64,000 nucleotides of DNA from Pinus tabuliformis. Lineage: Eukaryota; Streptophyta; Pinopsida; Pinales; Pinaceae. The position numbers and the translations under genes are program-made. Under the pieces are notes generated by a model. The model was not told the DNA's origin, ran no database searches, and saw nothing but the letters and a program-made list of their open reading frames with translations. Below, one piece after another: positions 1 to 11,814 of this stretch. Positions within the stretch are counted from its first letter, which is position 1, and each line of letters opens with the position of its first letter. Location: assembly GCA_031772625.1 (NCBI GenBank), contig CM062817.1, positions 887,196,184 through 887,260,183 on the forward strand. Direction: 5' to 3'.

Positions 1-499
1 ATAATTATTATTTTACTCTTGATATATTTGTAAAGCATGTTATTCATGCTATTTGTAAAAACAAAAGTGTAAAAAGTGATGTTCTTCATGTCCTTTTAAA
101 AATAAGAAAATTTTAATTTTTAGAGTTAAATTTAGTAAAATTGGCCCTCCTCTTAGTTCAAGTTGGCTCAATGAGATCAAGTCAGCCCTAGTGTAAAGTC
201 ACACCCATTTGTAAATGAAAAAGTCTATATAGAGAGTTAATCCCTATAACATTTGACAAAAAAATTGGATCACTTGTTTAAGAGCTTTTGAGATAGTGAC
301 AAAGTTGAGTCTGAGGCAAGAAGACAAGGGAGAATCTGTTGAAGGAAGGACGAATATGATATCTGCGGTAGTTGTTTGTTGAAGGTTGAATCTTTGTGTT
401 AATCGACTGAATTTCTGAAGTGGTATTATGTGGATGGTCCAAAATTTCTGAGTTAATGTCTGTTGAAGGGAGCAGGACCGAACTTATCTAAAGGCCAAA
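1..499 (+). other. Possible first half of an old copia-like LTR
   Basis: No gene is visible. A TATA-like stretch (TCTATATAGAG) lies near 224-234, and the sequence reads like the U3-R part of a plant LTR. The stretch just right of the gypsy array (6740-6985) reads like an R-U5 part, so both may be halves of one LTR split by the array. The two array flanks (CCAAA and CCAGT) match at only three of five bases, so this is inference. Confidence 0.3.
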
Positions 500-1111
500 T
501 GATCTGGATTTAAATAGGAATGCAACAAATTACAGAGATAACCATAAATTCGGAGATGCAACAGAAATAATATTTCATTTCATTAATGTAAAATACTGAA
601 ATATGCTTACAAACAGAAATGGAAATAAACCAGCTAGGGCGATGGTAGTTTATCTTTGAGAAGAGATTTGGCGGCTACATGCCTCTAAACTATGTTACAA
701 TGAGGCTCAAAGGCCTATTTACTATTGAGAAACAATGGAAAACCCCAAACATCCAAAACCTAACCCTAAGAAATGAAATGCTAAACTGTGGCCCCTGTTT
801 TGGGTAAATTGGTACATTAACTTCTTGGGGTCGTAACTTTGGCATACGATCTCTGTTTGATGCGCACAATACCTCGTTAGAAAGATCTATCCAAGGACTA
901 CAACTTTGGGTAGAGCAACATCGCTCCATGGACCCATATTGCTCTCAATTTCCCCAAAAAGCGTTGTTTAGGGCCTCAAAACGGCTCCAGAAGTTCAGGA
1001 CCCGAAAAACTGCTAAAAATAGTCAAATGTGCTACAATTAAGGAAATTGAAAAATTGAAAGAAACAATTGTGGGGGTCCAAGTGGGATAGGTGGGTGGCC
1101 ACCAACATCCA
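500..1111 (-). repeat. LTR 1 of the gypsy array (3' LTR of unit 1)
   Basis: On the minus strand it starts TGGATGTTGG and ends GATCA. It follows the polypurine tract of unit 1 directly. Its match to the LTRs at 3322 and 6153 ends sharply at both boundaries. Confidence 0.85.
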
Positions 1112-1121
1112 CTTGGATAAT

Positions 1122-1132
1122 TCCTCCCCCCT
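1122..1132 (-). promoter_or_regulatory. Polypurine tract of array unit 1
   Basis: On the minus strand this is AAGGGGGGAGGAA-like, just inside the 3' LTR at 500-1111. It would prime plus-strand DNA synthesis. The end of the integrase tail (NTMGTISS) runs right into it. Confidence 0.7.
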
Positions 1133-3306
1133 TAGGAAGAAATGGTCCCCATTGTGTTGAGTTCCTGCATCTGCTGAGTTTGGTCCCTAGTGAGTTGTTC
1201 TACAATCTTTGATATGTCCAGTAATGGTGGGAAGCATGGTCAAGGGTGGTACACATTGAACACTCAAGAGAAGGAATGGGGGAATGCTGTGAAGTATTGT
1301 TTCCCCTAGCCTTGGTACTGGTGTAAGGACCATATCGAAGTGGTCTGAGCTTCTGATGGACTCTTGTAAGACGTTCTTTTTGCAGATGCAACCAGAATTT
1401 GTCACCCACCTGAAACTTGTGTGGTACAGGATGCTAATCATGTCACTACTTGTACTTGGCATTTTCCGGAATGGAGTGGCGATAGATCGACCCATTGGGC
1501 AAAGGTGCTCGGAAGTCATATCAGACGAATGCTTGACCTAATAGTGCAATGGTAGCCTTGTGGGTGAGGAGAAGATGTCCTTGCCTTATTTCATGACTGT
1601 ATCCCTCTGCTATTGCTGCTGCATGGAGGAACCCTTCGCGAGGGTCATGGATGTGGCGATGATATTCCCCTTACTTTGGGAGCGAACCATACAAAAAATG
1701 AATTTCCTAGTCTGGGAGATGATCTTGCTGCATTTCTTAGTAGAGATCAAAGAAGTGGCGGTAGGTGGGGCTACCTCTGGTATCCTGTATAATTAATTAC
1801 CCAAAGAAATAATAATAACGCGAGGCCTTGACTCATACATAACATGTCCCCTCCACAAGTATGGCTGGCCTAAGAATACATCACAAACATCCAAAGGTGC
1901 AATATCACAAAATACCTCATCTGTGAAGGGCTTGATGCTATAGGGAAGGTGACACTACTGGCAGACTCGGAGATCTCGTCCTTGGTGAAGCCACCTCGGC
2001 AGCTATGGGTGTGGTGTAATCGGTATGCCCAACTGCTTCACGACCTATGCTGAAATGAGGTTCTTTTGACTGCCACTGTCGACAATGAATTGCAACAGCG
2101 AACCCTTCACCCACATTTGTGAGTGGAAAAGGTTCTCCCCCTCCTCTGGATATTTAGGCTCATTCTTTTGGATCTTGGCAATGGCAACAATGATGTTGGG
2201 CTCTGCATCAATGATCTTCTTCCCTTTGTCATTCCCCTTGTTGGGTTCTGACTCAGGGTCGGAACATGCATCTAATTCTGAAGCCTTCAACTCGACCACC
2301 AACAGCTACTTGGTCTGACACTCACTTGTGTTATGAGTGGGGCTCTTATGGAACTCACACCACTTTCCTGTGTCCTTCTTTGGCTTGGTGGTGTTGTTAT
2401 TTTCTTGCGGCTTCAATGGGTTGTCTTGGGTCACCCCACCTTGGCTCTGTCTTTTGTTCTCTGGATTCATAGATCCAAAGTCTTGCTTCTTTTGTTTAAA
2501 CTTCTGCTCGATTTTGACAATGTATCGGTACGCCATGCCGAGCGAGGAGATGTTCAGGAACTCCATCTCATCCTGGATGCACCTGTGTAGGCAGCCTCAA
2601 TATTTGAGTACCAAATGCAGCTTAGAATCCTTTTACCCAAATTTGTGCGAAGGGTATGAAAAATATTGGTGAACTCTGGCACGTCTTGGTCCCTTCCCTG
2701 CCGCAGCGTTGTCCACTTTATGTATTTGTCCTCATATCTTTTGACAGGTAGTACTGCTCCTTGATGGCATCCCGGAATGAATTCCAAGTGAGTGTGGCTG
2801 AAAATAGTGATCTCGTACTTTCATCCTTTTGCTCGCAGTAGGTTTCCCACCAGTCCTTGATGTGGGGGGTTGCTTTGAGAAGTGAAAAAGTGATCTTTTC
2901 CCGGCTGGAAAAATCATGAACGAAAAAATACCCTTCTAGTAGATTTAACCATTTATCTATGACATCTGCGTCTATCTGACCCTCGAATATGGGGATTTCA
3001 AAATTAACTTGTACCTTAAAGGGTGTGGCGTTTCTAGAGTAGTTGTTGGAAGCTGATGCATCTCCCATGGGTAGCTACTGAAGGATCTAGGCAAAGTTTT
3101 CCATCATCGCATTCCTTTGTCGCTCGAGGGCTTCTTCAAGCAAGATTTTGATAGGATCTCCTACCCCTTTGTCTTTCTTGTCTTCCGTCATGGGATGAAA
3201 TCAGGATTTGCGAGGTTGGTCTTCCAAAGGTTCGACCAATTCAAGCCCTAACTCCTTATATCCCGACCTCGTTGGGGACATGCAAAGAAACACAGAGAAA
3301 AACAGA

Positions 3307-3320
3307 CTGCTCTGATACCA
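3307..3320 (-). promoter_or_regulatory. Primer-binding site of array unit 1
   Basis: The minus strand reads TGGTATCAGAGCAG next to the inner edge of the LTR at 3322-3935. This is the usual initiator-Met tRNA binding site of plant LTR elements. Confidence 0.85.
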
Positions 3321-3321
3321 T

Positions 3322-3935
3322 TGATCCAGATTTAAATAGGAATGCAAAAAATTACAGAGATACCCATAAATACAGAGATGCAATAGAAATAATATTTCAT
3401 TTCATTAATGTAAAATACTGAAATATGCTTACAAACAGAAATGGAAATAAACCAGCTAGGGCGATGTTAGCTTATCTCTTAGAAGAGAGGTGGCGGCTAT
3501 ATGGCTCTGAACTATGTTGCAATGAGGCTCGAAGGCATATTTATTGTTGAGAAACAATGGAAAACCCTAAACATCCAAAAACCTAACCCTAAGAGATGAA
3601 ACGCCAAACCGTGGGCCCCGTTTTGGGTAAATTGGTACATCAACTTCCAGGGGTCGTAACTCTGGCATACGATCTTTGTTTGACGTGCATAATACCTCAT
3701 TAGAAAGATCTATCCGAAGACTACAACTTTGGGAGAGCAACATGGGTTCATAGACCCATGTTGCTTCAAATTTTCCCAAAAAAAAGTCATTTAGGGCCTC
3801 AAAACGGCTCAGGAAGTTCAAGACCCGAAAAAACTGCTAAAAATAGTAAACTATGCTACAATTAAGGAAACTAAAAAAATGAAAGAGACAGTTGTGGGGG
3901 TCCAAGTGGGATAGGTGGGTGGCCACCAACATCCA
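3322..3935 (-). repeat. LTR 2, shared by both array units
   Basis: It serves as the 5' LTR of unit 1 (primer-binding site at 3307-3320) and the 3' LTR of unit 2 (polypurine tract at 3946-3957). The shared middle LTR defines the array as tandem rather than two neighbouring insertions. I see no target-site duplication at its edges. Confidence 0.85.
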
Positions 3936-3945
3936 CCTGGATCAT

Positions 3946-3957
3946 TCCTCCCCCCTT
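3946..3957 (-). promoter_or_regulatory. Polypurine tract of array unit 2
   Basis: A purine run on the minus strand directly inside the shared LTR at 3322-3935, at the same place as the tract of unit 1. Confidence 0.7.
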
Positions 3958-6137
3958 AGGAAGAAATGGTCCCCATAGCATTGAGTTTCTCCATCTGTTG
4001 AACTTGGTCCCTGGTGAGCTGTTCTGCAATCTCTGATGTGTCCAATAATGGTGGGAAGCATGGTCAAGGGCGGTCCACATTGAAGACTCGGTGCAAGTGA
4101 AGGAATGGGGGAATGTTGTGCTCCAAAGAATTTTTCCCCCACCCTTGGTACTAGTGTAAGGACCATATCAGAGTGGTTTGAGCTTCTAATGGGCTCTTGT
4201 AAGGTGTTCTTTCTACAGATGCAACCAGACTTTGTCGCCCACCTGAAACTTGTGTGGTACTTGATGCTGATCATGTCGCTGCTTGTACTTGGCATTTTCC
4301 TGAATGGAGTGGCTATAGATTGGCCCGTTGGGTAGAGGTGCTTTGGAAGTCAGATTAGAGGAATGCTTGACTCGACAGTGCAATGGTACCCCTGTGGGTG
4401 AGGAGAAGATATCCCTGTCTTCTTTCATGACTGTATCCCTCTGATACTGCTGCTGCGTGGAGGAACCCTTCGCAAAGGTCATGGATGTGGCGACGATCTT
4501 CCCCTTACGTTGGGATCGAACCAAACACAAAATGAATTTCCTAGTCTAGGAGATGATCTTGCTGCATTTCTTAGCAGAGATCAAAGAAGTGGTGGTAGGT
4601 GGGGCTACTTCTGGTATCCTATATAATGAATTACCCAAAGAAGTAATAACAACGCGAGGCCTTGATTCATACACACCATGTCACCTCCACAAGTATGACT
4701 GGCCTAACAATACATCAAAAACATCCAGAGGTGCAACAACACATAATACCTCATTTCTGAAAGGCTTGATGCTATAGGGAAGGTGACACTACTAGCAGAA
4801 TCAGAGATCTCATCCTTGGTGAAGCCACCCAATACTGTACGACTTCGGGTGTGGTGTAGTCGGTAGGCCCAACTACTTCATGACCTCTACTGAAATGAGG
4901 TTCTTTTGGCTGCCATTGTCGACAATGAATTGCAGCGGCGAACCCTTCACCCACATTTGTGAGTGGAAAATATGCTCCCCCTCCTCTTGATCTTCGAGCT
5001 CATTATTTTGGATCTTAGCAATGACAATAGTGGCATTGGGCTCTGCATCAATGATCTACCACCCTTTGTCATTCCCTTTTCCGGGTTCTGACTCAGGGTC
5101 GAACATGCATTTGATTCTGAAGACTTCAACTCGGCCAACAACGACTGCTTGGTCCGACACTCACTTGTGTTATGAGTGGGGCTCTTATGGAACTCACACT
5201 ACTTTCCTGAGTCCTTTTTTGGCTTCGCGGTGTTGTTCTTTTCTTGCGTCTTCGACGGGTTGTCTTGGGTCACCCCGCCTTGGCTTTGTCCTTTTTTCTT
5301 TAGATTAGCAGATCCAAAATCTTTCTTTTTTTGTTTAAACTTATGCTTGATTTTGATAGCGTATCAGTACATCGTGCCAAGCGAGGAGATGTTTAGGAAC
5401 TCCATATCATCCTAGATGTACCTGTGTAGGCAATCACGGTATTTGAGTACCAAATGAAACTTAGAATCCTTGATACCCAACTTTGTACGAAGGGTAAGAA
5501 AAGTATTGGTGAACTCTGGCATGTCTTGGTCCCTTCCCTGCCGCAGCGTGGTCCACTTTATGTATTTTTGCTCATAGCTTTTGACAGGGTAGTACTACTC
5601 CTTAATGGAATCCCAAAATGAATTCTAGGTGGGTGCAGCTGAAAATAGTGAGCCCATACTTTCATCCTTTTGCTCGCAATAGGTTTCCCACTAGTCCTTG
5701 ACGTGGGGGGCTGCTTTGAGAAGTGCAAAAGTGATATTTTCCGGGCTGGAAAAATCATTAATGGAAAAATACCCTTCTAGCAGATCTAACGATTTATCTA
5801 TGAGATCTGCATCTATCTAACCCTCTAATATGGGGATTTCAAAATTAACTTATACCTTAAAGGGTGTGGCGTTCCTAGAGTAGCTATTGGAAGCCAATGC
5901 ATCTCCCCTGGGTAGCCGCTGAAAGATCTTCCATCATCGCATTCCTTTGTCACTCGAGGGCTTCTTCGAGCAAGGTTTTTATAGGATCTCCTGCTCCCTC
6001 GTCTTTCTTGTATTCTGCCATGGGAGGCCATTGGGATTTGCGAGGTTGGTCTTGTAATGGTTCGACCAGTTCAAGCCCTAACTCCTTATATCCCGACCTC
6101 GTTGGGGACATGCAAAGAAAAATAGAGAAAAAGCAAA

Positions 6138-6151
6138 TCGCTATGATACCA
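6138..6151 (-). promoter_or_regulatory. Primer-binding site of array unit 2
   Basis: The minus strand reads TGGTATCATAGCG beside the LTR at 6153-6739. It closely matches the initiator-Met tRNA site at 3307-3320. Confidence 0.75.
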
Positions 6152-6152
6152 C

Positions 6153-6739
6153 TGATCGAGATTTAAATAGGAACGCAAAAAATTACAGAGATGCAACATA
6201 AATAATATTTCATTTAATTAATGTAAAATACTGAAATATGTTTACAAATAGAAATGGAAATAAACCAGCTAGGGCAATGATAGCTTATCTCTGAGAAGAG
6301 ATGTGGTGGCTACATGCCTCTGAAATTTGTTAAAATGAGGCTCGAAGGCCTATTTATTGTTGATAAACAATGAGAAACCTTAAACATCCAAAAACCTAAC
6401 CCTAAGAGATGAAATGCCAAACCGTGGGACTAGTTTTGGGTAAATTGATACATCAACTTCCCAGGGTCGTAACTTTGGCAAACGATCTCCGTTTGACGCG
6501 CACAATACCTCGTTAGAAAGACCTATCCGAGGAATACAACTTTGGGAAGAGAAACATGGGCACATGTTTCTCCCAATTTTCCTAAGAAACATCATTTAGG
6601 GCCTCAAAACGGCCTTGGAAGTTGAGGACCTGAAAAACTGCTAAAAATAGTAAACTGTGCTACAATTAAGGAAACTAAAAAACTGAAAGAGATAGTTGTG
6701 GGGGTCCAAATGGGATAGGTGGGTGGCCACCAACATCCA
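6153..6739 (-). repeat. LTR 3 of the gypsy array (5' LTR of unit 2)
   Basis: About 587 bp, slightly shorter than LTRs 1 and 2. Its match to them stops at ACATCCA. The DNA beyond belongs to something else. Confidence 0.85.
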
Positions 6740-6985
6740 CCAGTATCACCGAATTTATGTGCTTTCTGACATAGATAAGAGCCACTTTACTTGACTAGGA
6801 GGATAGACTAGGTTTGTCCTAGTTATTGATTACGATGTATCTCTATTGATATGAAGAATTTATCTATTGAAAAGGGTTGTTGGGGTTTTCCCCATGTAGG
6901 TTTTCCCAAGGCAAAATATTGTGTTTCTTTGTGTGGCTATATCTTCATGATCCTATTGTCATAGATGTTAAATGGTTGATGTCTT
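6740..6985 (+). other. Possible second half (R-U5) of an old copia-like LTR
   Basis: It contains GGGGTTTTCCCCATGTAGG and GGTTTTCCCAAGG near 6880-6915, a phrase typical of the U5 part of plant copia LTRs. No gene is visible. It may pair with 1-499 across the gypsy array. Confidence 0.3.
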
Positions 6986-7039
6986 ATGTGTAATTGTTTA
7001 ATAATGAAATGATGGATAAGAATGAGAAAAGAAGTAAAT

Positions 7040-7645
7040 TGTTAGAAACAATTATCAGTATACAAGACCTATTGAAAAATAAACAAATGACCAACTGGAA
7101 TCTACAAGTAAGGTTTTGGAAGAAATTATGATCAAGACAATCTAACTTCATTAGAAAGGTTATATAGATAGACTTCCAGAAGCTTTGTGGGCCTATAAGA
7201 CAACATAGAATAATACTACTAGTTTCACCCCCTATGAATTGTTGTATGGTAAGCAAGTCTTTTCTATTGAATTTCAAATTTAAACTTTCATATTTTCATT
7301 TGAATTAGGAATTGGACTTGACTAGGGCATAGAAGCAAAGAGTTGTGTGACTAAATGAACTAGATGAAATTTAGAAAGATTCTCTACAACAAACTACTTT
7401 GATTCAACAACAATGGATAAGGTGGCACGATAATTTTATCAAGAGAAAGTAATTCAAAGTTGGTGATTGAACTTTTCTTTTTGACTCCAAATTCAAGGAT
7501 TTTAAGGGGAAGTTCACCAATCACTAGCTTGGCCATTATGAAGTTGAAGAAATTTTTTATAATTCTTTTGTGAAGATAAATACAGTGGATAAATAAGTTT
7601 CATTTATGGTCAATGGTTACATATTGAAACTATATAACAAGTAAA
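7040..7645 (+). pseudogene. Ty3/gypsy integrase C-terminal remnant
   Basis: The plus strand encodes recognisable pieces of a gypsy integrase tail: an ALWAYKTT-like motif followed by TSFTPYELLYGK near 7180-7255, the LIQQQWIRWHDNFIKRK segment near 7400-7450, and a GHYEVEEIF / VNGYILKLYNK end near 7535-7640. This part of integrase binds DNA and follows the catalytic core. No LTR or upstream pol domain is attached. It ends abruptly where the minus-strand copia element begins. It is an old fossil with many breaks. Confidence 0.65.
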
Positions 7646-7659
7646 TAAATAGATATAAA

Positions 7660-8500
7660 TTACTCTACCTCAACAAATGATAAAGTCACAATGGATTTCT
7701 TCTTTGATATACATGCTATTGCGCCTAATCCAAACTGAACACATACCAAGATGTTAGAGCTCCTATCATTAGCACTTCCTGCAAAATCACTATCTGTATA
7801 TCCTATCGACTTATAATCTAGATGTGATGTATACAAGATACCATAATCTATTTTTCCAACAATATATCTTAAGATCCTTTTCCAGCTTATCAATGAGTAT
7901 TCTTCGAAGACTCCATAAATTTGGAAATTAAAATTACAACAAACATCGTATCAAGCTTTGTTACAATCAAATACATGATACTTCCAATCAATTTCTTGTA
8001 CAAGGTCAGATAAACATGTGACTCTTGATCCTTCTTACTGAGTTTTGTACCAGTTCCAATTGGTGTTACAACTGGCTTACAATTCACCATCCTAAACCTT
8101 TTCAATATATATTTTGCCTACTTATATTGAAAAATAAAAAGACCATCTTCAAATTGAGTTATTTCAATACCAAGAAAATATTTCATCAACCCTAAATCAA
8201 TCATCTCAAACTTTGTTTTCATGGCTATTTTAAAATCATCTATTAAAAGATCTCCGGTGAAAATCAAATCATCAACATACAAGCAAACTATCAAAATTTT
8301 ACCTTCTTCATTTACCTTCATATACACAGTTGACTCACTTGGAATTCTATTGCATCGTTTATTATTCAAATATTCAGCAATCCTACTATATCGTACTAAG
8401 GGTGTTTGTTTTAGTCCATATAATTCTTTCTTTAACATGAATACTTTCTCTTATTTTCCATCAATTTCATATCCTTAAGGTTGTTTCACAAATACCTCTT
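7660..8500 (-). pseudogene. Copia reverse transcriptase and RNase H part of element C
   Basis: RT is recognised by ELYGLKQTP, by CLYVDDLIFTGD (the catalytic YVDD box) near 8260-8290, and by DLGLMKYFLGIEI near 8170. The connection segment with LYKKLIGSIMYL follows near 7970. RNase H is recognised by WKRILRYIVGKIDYGI and GYTDSDFAG near 7780-7890. These enzymes copy element RNA into DNA and remove the RNA strand. It is a fossil. Confidence 0.8.
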
Positions 8501-8799
8501 CTTCCAAAAATCCTTTTAAAAATGCAAAATTAACACCCATCTGATGCATTTTCCATTTATTTTGTGTTGCAATAACTAACACCATCTTTACTATTTAAAG
8601 TCTAACTACATGTGCTAAAGTTTCATTATAATCATTGTGAGGTTGTTAACTCAACCCCTAAGCTACAAGTCTTTCTTTTTATTTCTTAACTTCAACTTTA
8701 AAATTCAACTTGGTCTTGTAAATCCGTTTAACACCTATATTGTTTTTTCCTTTAGGTAGATTGACAAGGTCCCAAGTATTATTTCTTCCTATGGCATCA

Positions 8800-10400
8800 A
8801 TCTCTTCATCCATAGCCTTTACCCAAACTTCTTCTTTAACAATTTCTTCAAAATTTCTAGGGTCATATGCAATTAATGCAAAATTTGAAACTTGATCTAT
8901 TTTGTCATTATGCTCATATAATTCTCTTAAGGTTCTGGTCTTATTACCTTTAATTATGTTCCTTAATGTAGATAAAATAGGATTTGATTCATTAATTACC
9001 TCTAATCTTGTCGTTTTTTGTCCACCATAACCTGATAGTTTGCCATGTTCTCGAGTTCAGGGTGTTCTGAAATGTAATGAGCTAATGCTTGGCGATTTCC
9101 TTGCTGAAGTAATTGTAGTAGGTTTGTGCGCATATGGAATCAAATTTCCACCCTATACATCTTTCTCATATCCATCATCATCTCCATGAGACAATACAAC
9201 TCCCTTTTGCAACTGATTTATCTATGCTTCCATCCCAAGCGTATTCTTCCTTTATCTAAACATCTCTGTTGATAATATACTTCTTGGTGATGGGATTATA
9301 GAGTCTATATGTCTTAGAATCCTCATTTTATCCAATAAAGATAGACTTCTCACTTCTATATTCCAGCTTTCTTCTCATCCCTTTAGGTACATGTGCATAA
9401 GCCACACAACCAAAAATCCTCAAATGAGATATATTGTGACTCTTACCACTCCAAGCTTGAACTTTGAGAACTCAATCCTTCACACTCTTACTTGGACTCT
9501 TGTTGAGAATATAAACTAAACAAATAATTACTTCTCCCCAATATTAATTTGGAAGATGTTTTTCCTTCAACATGCTTCAAGCCATATTCATAATGGTTCG
9601 CTTCTTCCTTTCATCCACTCCATTTTTCTATGGAGTATAACGCATAGTAAATTGTCTCTTGATTCCATGATATTGAAAAAAATCCATGAAATCATTTAGC
9701 ATATATTCACCACCTCTATCTGATTTTAAAACTTTAATATATTTTCCACTTTCCTTTTCAACCATGACATTAAACCTTTTTAATACACTAAAATATTTAA
9801 ACTTTTTTTAAGAAGCTAAACTCCAGTTTTTCTACTGTAATCATCAATAAAAGTTAAAAAATAAACGTTACCAACTAGTGAAGGTGTTTGTATCCGTCCA
9901 TGCAAATCTATGTGTACAATATCCAATGGAGCTTTTTTCCTACATGAAATACCAAATACACATTTCTCTATGTGATTCTTTGCAAGTATACAAATCTCAC
10001 ATGAGCTTACTGGTTGTTGAATATTAGGCAACCTTTCACTGTCTTCCTTTTCTACAACAAATGTAGACAACCAAAATATAAATGACCATATCTTAAATAC
10101 CATAACCAAGATTCATTTAAACCCTTATTTTTATAAGAATTCAAAGAGCTAGTTAATTTATTTCTCATTATAAGTGGAAACATCATATTCTTTGTCATAT
10201 CCACCCTTGCTGTCAACTGCTTACTTGGATAATCATCAATAATTGTAAATAGATTGTTCTTGAATAACACTCTATTTATTTTCTCTATTAGTTTTCCAAC
10301 ACTCAATAGATTGAATTTTAAACTAGGTACATAATACACATCATAAGTTTTTCTTCTTTCACCATTTCTAGTATATACAACAATCACTCCTTTACCTTTA
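8800..10400 (-). pseudogene. Copia integrase and GAG-pre-integrase part of element C
   Basis: The GAG-pre-integrase segment (about 10050-10390) has VYYVPSLKFNLLSVGKL and a zinc-binding H/C region. The integrase core begins near 10030 with CEICILAKNH and PLDIVHIDLHG...FLTFIDDYSRKTGV. Integrase inserts the DNA copy into the genome. The downstream half (about 8800-9800) is strongly decayed but still recognisable as copia. It is a fossil. Confidence 0.72.
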
Positions 10401-10749
10401 ACACATACCTTATTATCATTGGCTAGCTTTACCTCATACTAAATACTAGTGTCTAGACTCACAAACAAATATATGTTTCCATTCATGTGATTGAGGCACC
10501 TACTATCTAAAAACCAAACATCATTTGAACTTTCTTGAGTCACATTATAGGTCAAAAACACAAGTTTATGATTATCTTCAAACTACTTTGTAATGTGTGC
10601 AGATTGTTTGTTAGCATCTGCTTGCTTCTTCTAACACTTGTTAGCAAAATGATGATAATTTTTGTAATAATAAAATTGTACCTTAGACTTATCATACCTA
10701 TGATTTCCTCATTGCGAGATTTTGTTGTTACTCCCCCTTAAATTAAAAG

Positions 10750-11533
10750 GGTACTATTGATATTTCTCCTCAGATTCAAAATTATTTTTGCCATCTATTT
10801 GATCAACTATTCTTCCTCCTCTTCCTTTGTTACTTAAGCTTCCTTTTCCTCTTCCTTTAGTGAGTTGTAGTTGAGTTTTGAAAGCATTCTCTAATGGATT
10901 TTCATCATATCTTATCATACTAGATTCATGTGAAACTAGAGAACCAATCAAATCATCAATTTGCATTTGACTAGTGCCTTTAAACTCTTTTATGGATACA
11001 ACCACAACTTCAAATTTCTTTGGCAAACTTCGGATGAATTTCTACATCACTCTCTTATCTGAAATGTATTCACCATATTTTCTTAATTGATTTACCATGC
11101 TCATGACCTGCGTCATAAAACTATCCACATTCTCACTATCTTTCATTTTTAGATTCTCAAAATATCTCCTCAAGTTTTATAACTTGACATTCTTCACTTT
11201 GGATACGCCCTAATAACATGTTTCAAGAGTGTACCAAGCCTTCTTTAAAGACTCTACGCTTGACACCTTTGGAAATATGATGTCATTTAAGCCTCGTTGA
11301 ATAAGACCAAGAATTTTGTTAACCTTCTTACCGTTGTCCTTCAACAGAGTTCACACAACAATTGTTAGTCATTTATACTACATGTTCAACAGGTTATAGA
11401 TACCCATCAATGAAAAACCCCAATTTAGGTCATGAGAACGTAGTAATGTTCTCATTCCGATAAACCAAGAATCATATTTTTTCTTAGTTAGAATAAGAAA
11501 TTGTGACCGAGCCATACTAGTGTTTGATGCCAT
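10750..11533 (-). pseudogene. Copia gag part of element C
   Basis: From about 11530 downward the minus strand encodes a copia gag of the UBN2 type. Recognisable pieces are YDSWFIGMRTLLRSHDL, VDSFMTQVMSMVNQLRKYGE and LPKKFEVVVVSIKEFKG, followed by a basic, glycine-rich stretch (KGRGKGSLSNKGRGGR) near 10800-10850. Gag forms the particle around element RNA. It starts about 70 bases after the primer-binding site, as expected. It is a fossil. Confidence 0.75.
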
Positions 11534-11587
11534 TTCAATTTAGCTTCAAGATGGTTGAAATCTTTAGATGGAGGGAAAGAACTCTTT

Positions 11588-11602
11588 CTAGCTTTGATAC
11601 CA
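11588..11602 (-). promoter_or_regulatory. Primer-binding site of copia element C
   Basis: The minus strand reads TGGTATCAAAGCTAG, three bases inside the LTR that starts at 11606. It matches the initiator-Met tRNA site with one difference. Confidence 0.8.
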
Positions 11603-11814
11603 AATTGAAAGAGAGAGGGCACAACTGAATATGTAGCTACAACTTCTAACTCGCAGTCATATGTTGAGCATGTAGACAAAAACCATAGAGTAGCAATAAA
11701 ATTGTAGCATATAAAACACAATATTTCATCAATTGAATTAACCTCTATAAAAAATACAATACTTTGCTCACAACAACAACAAGCTACAATAAAATTTTAG
11801 CAATAGCTAACAAA

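Larger units (their letters stand above)
1112..3321 (-). pseudogene. Internal region of array unit 1: gag, protease, integrase tail
   Basis: Reading the minus strand from 3068 downward: a retrotransposon gag domain (about 2550-3068, with WLNLLEGYFFVHDFS and the WETYCEQK region); a zinc-binding stretch WCEFHKSPTHNTSEC near 2310-2360; an aspartic protease with the VDSGSQKNLIS signature near 2045-2080; the protease-RT linker (about 1560-1980); and an integrase C-terminal tail containing YGPYT (about 1140-1450). The gag packages RNA and the protease would process it. The polymerase domains are not present, so the unit could move only with enzymes from a relative. It is a fossil with several breaks. 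Confidence 0.8.
3936..6152 (-). pseudogene. Internal region of array unit 2: gag, protease, integrase tail
   Basis: It is collinear with unit 1 over its whole length. It has gag around 5400-5900, protease around 4920-4960, and the protease-RT linker followed by an integrase C-terminal tail (about 3960-4530). A long minus-strand stretch here shows the join clearly: linker residues ending APLPNGPIYS are followed almost at once by the integrase-tail residues KYKQRHDQH and FQVGDKVWLHL. Unit 1 has the same arrangement, so it predates the tandem duplication. It is a fossil with several breaks. Confidence 0.8.
500..6739 (-). mobile_element. Tandem Ty3/gypsy array: LTR-internal-LTR-internal-LTR
   Basis: Three LTRs of about 0.6 kb (500-1111, 3322-3935, 6153-6739) separate two internal regions of about 2.2 kb, all on the minus strand. 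Each internal region has the same parts in the same order: a primer-binding site like tRNA-iMet (TGGTATCAGAGC), gag, protease, the protease-RT linker, a short integrase C-terminal tail, and a polypurine tract. RT, RNase H and the integrase core are absent from both. Shared middle LTRs are the usual product of unequal recombination between LTRs. The same reduced structure in both units suggests that the parent was already a non-autonomous family. The LTRs differ by roughly 8-9% by eye, so the array is old, and the coding parts are broken in several places. Confidence 0.88.
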
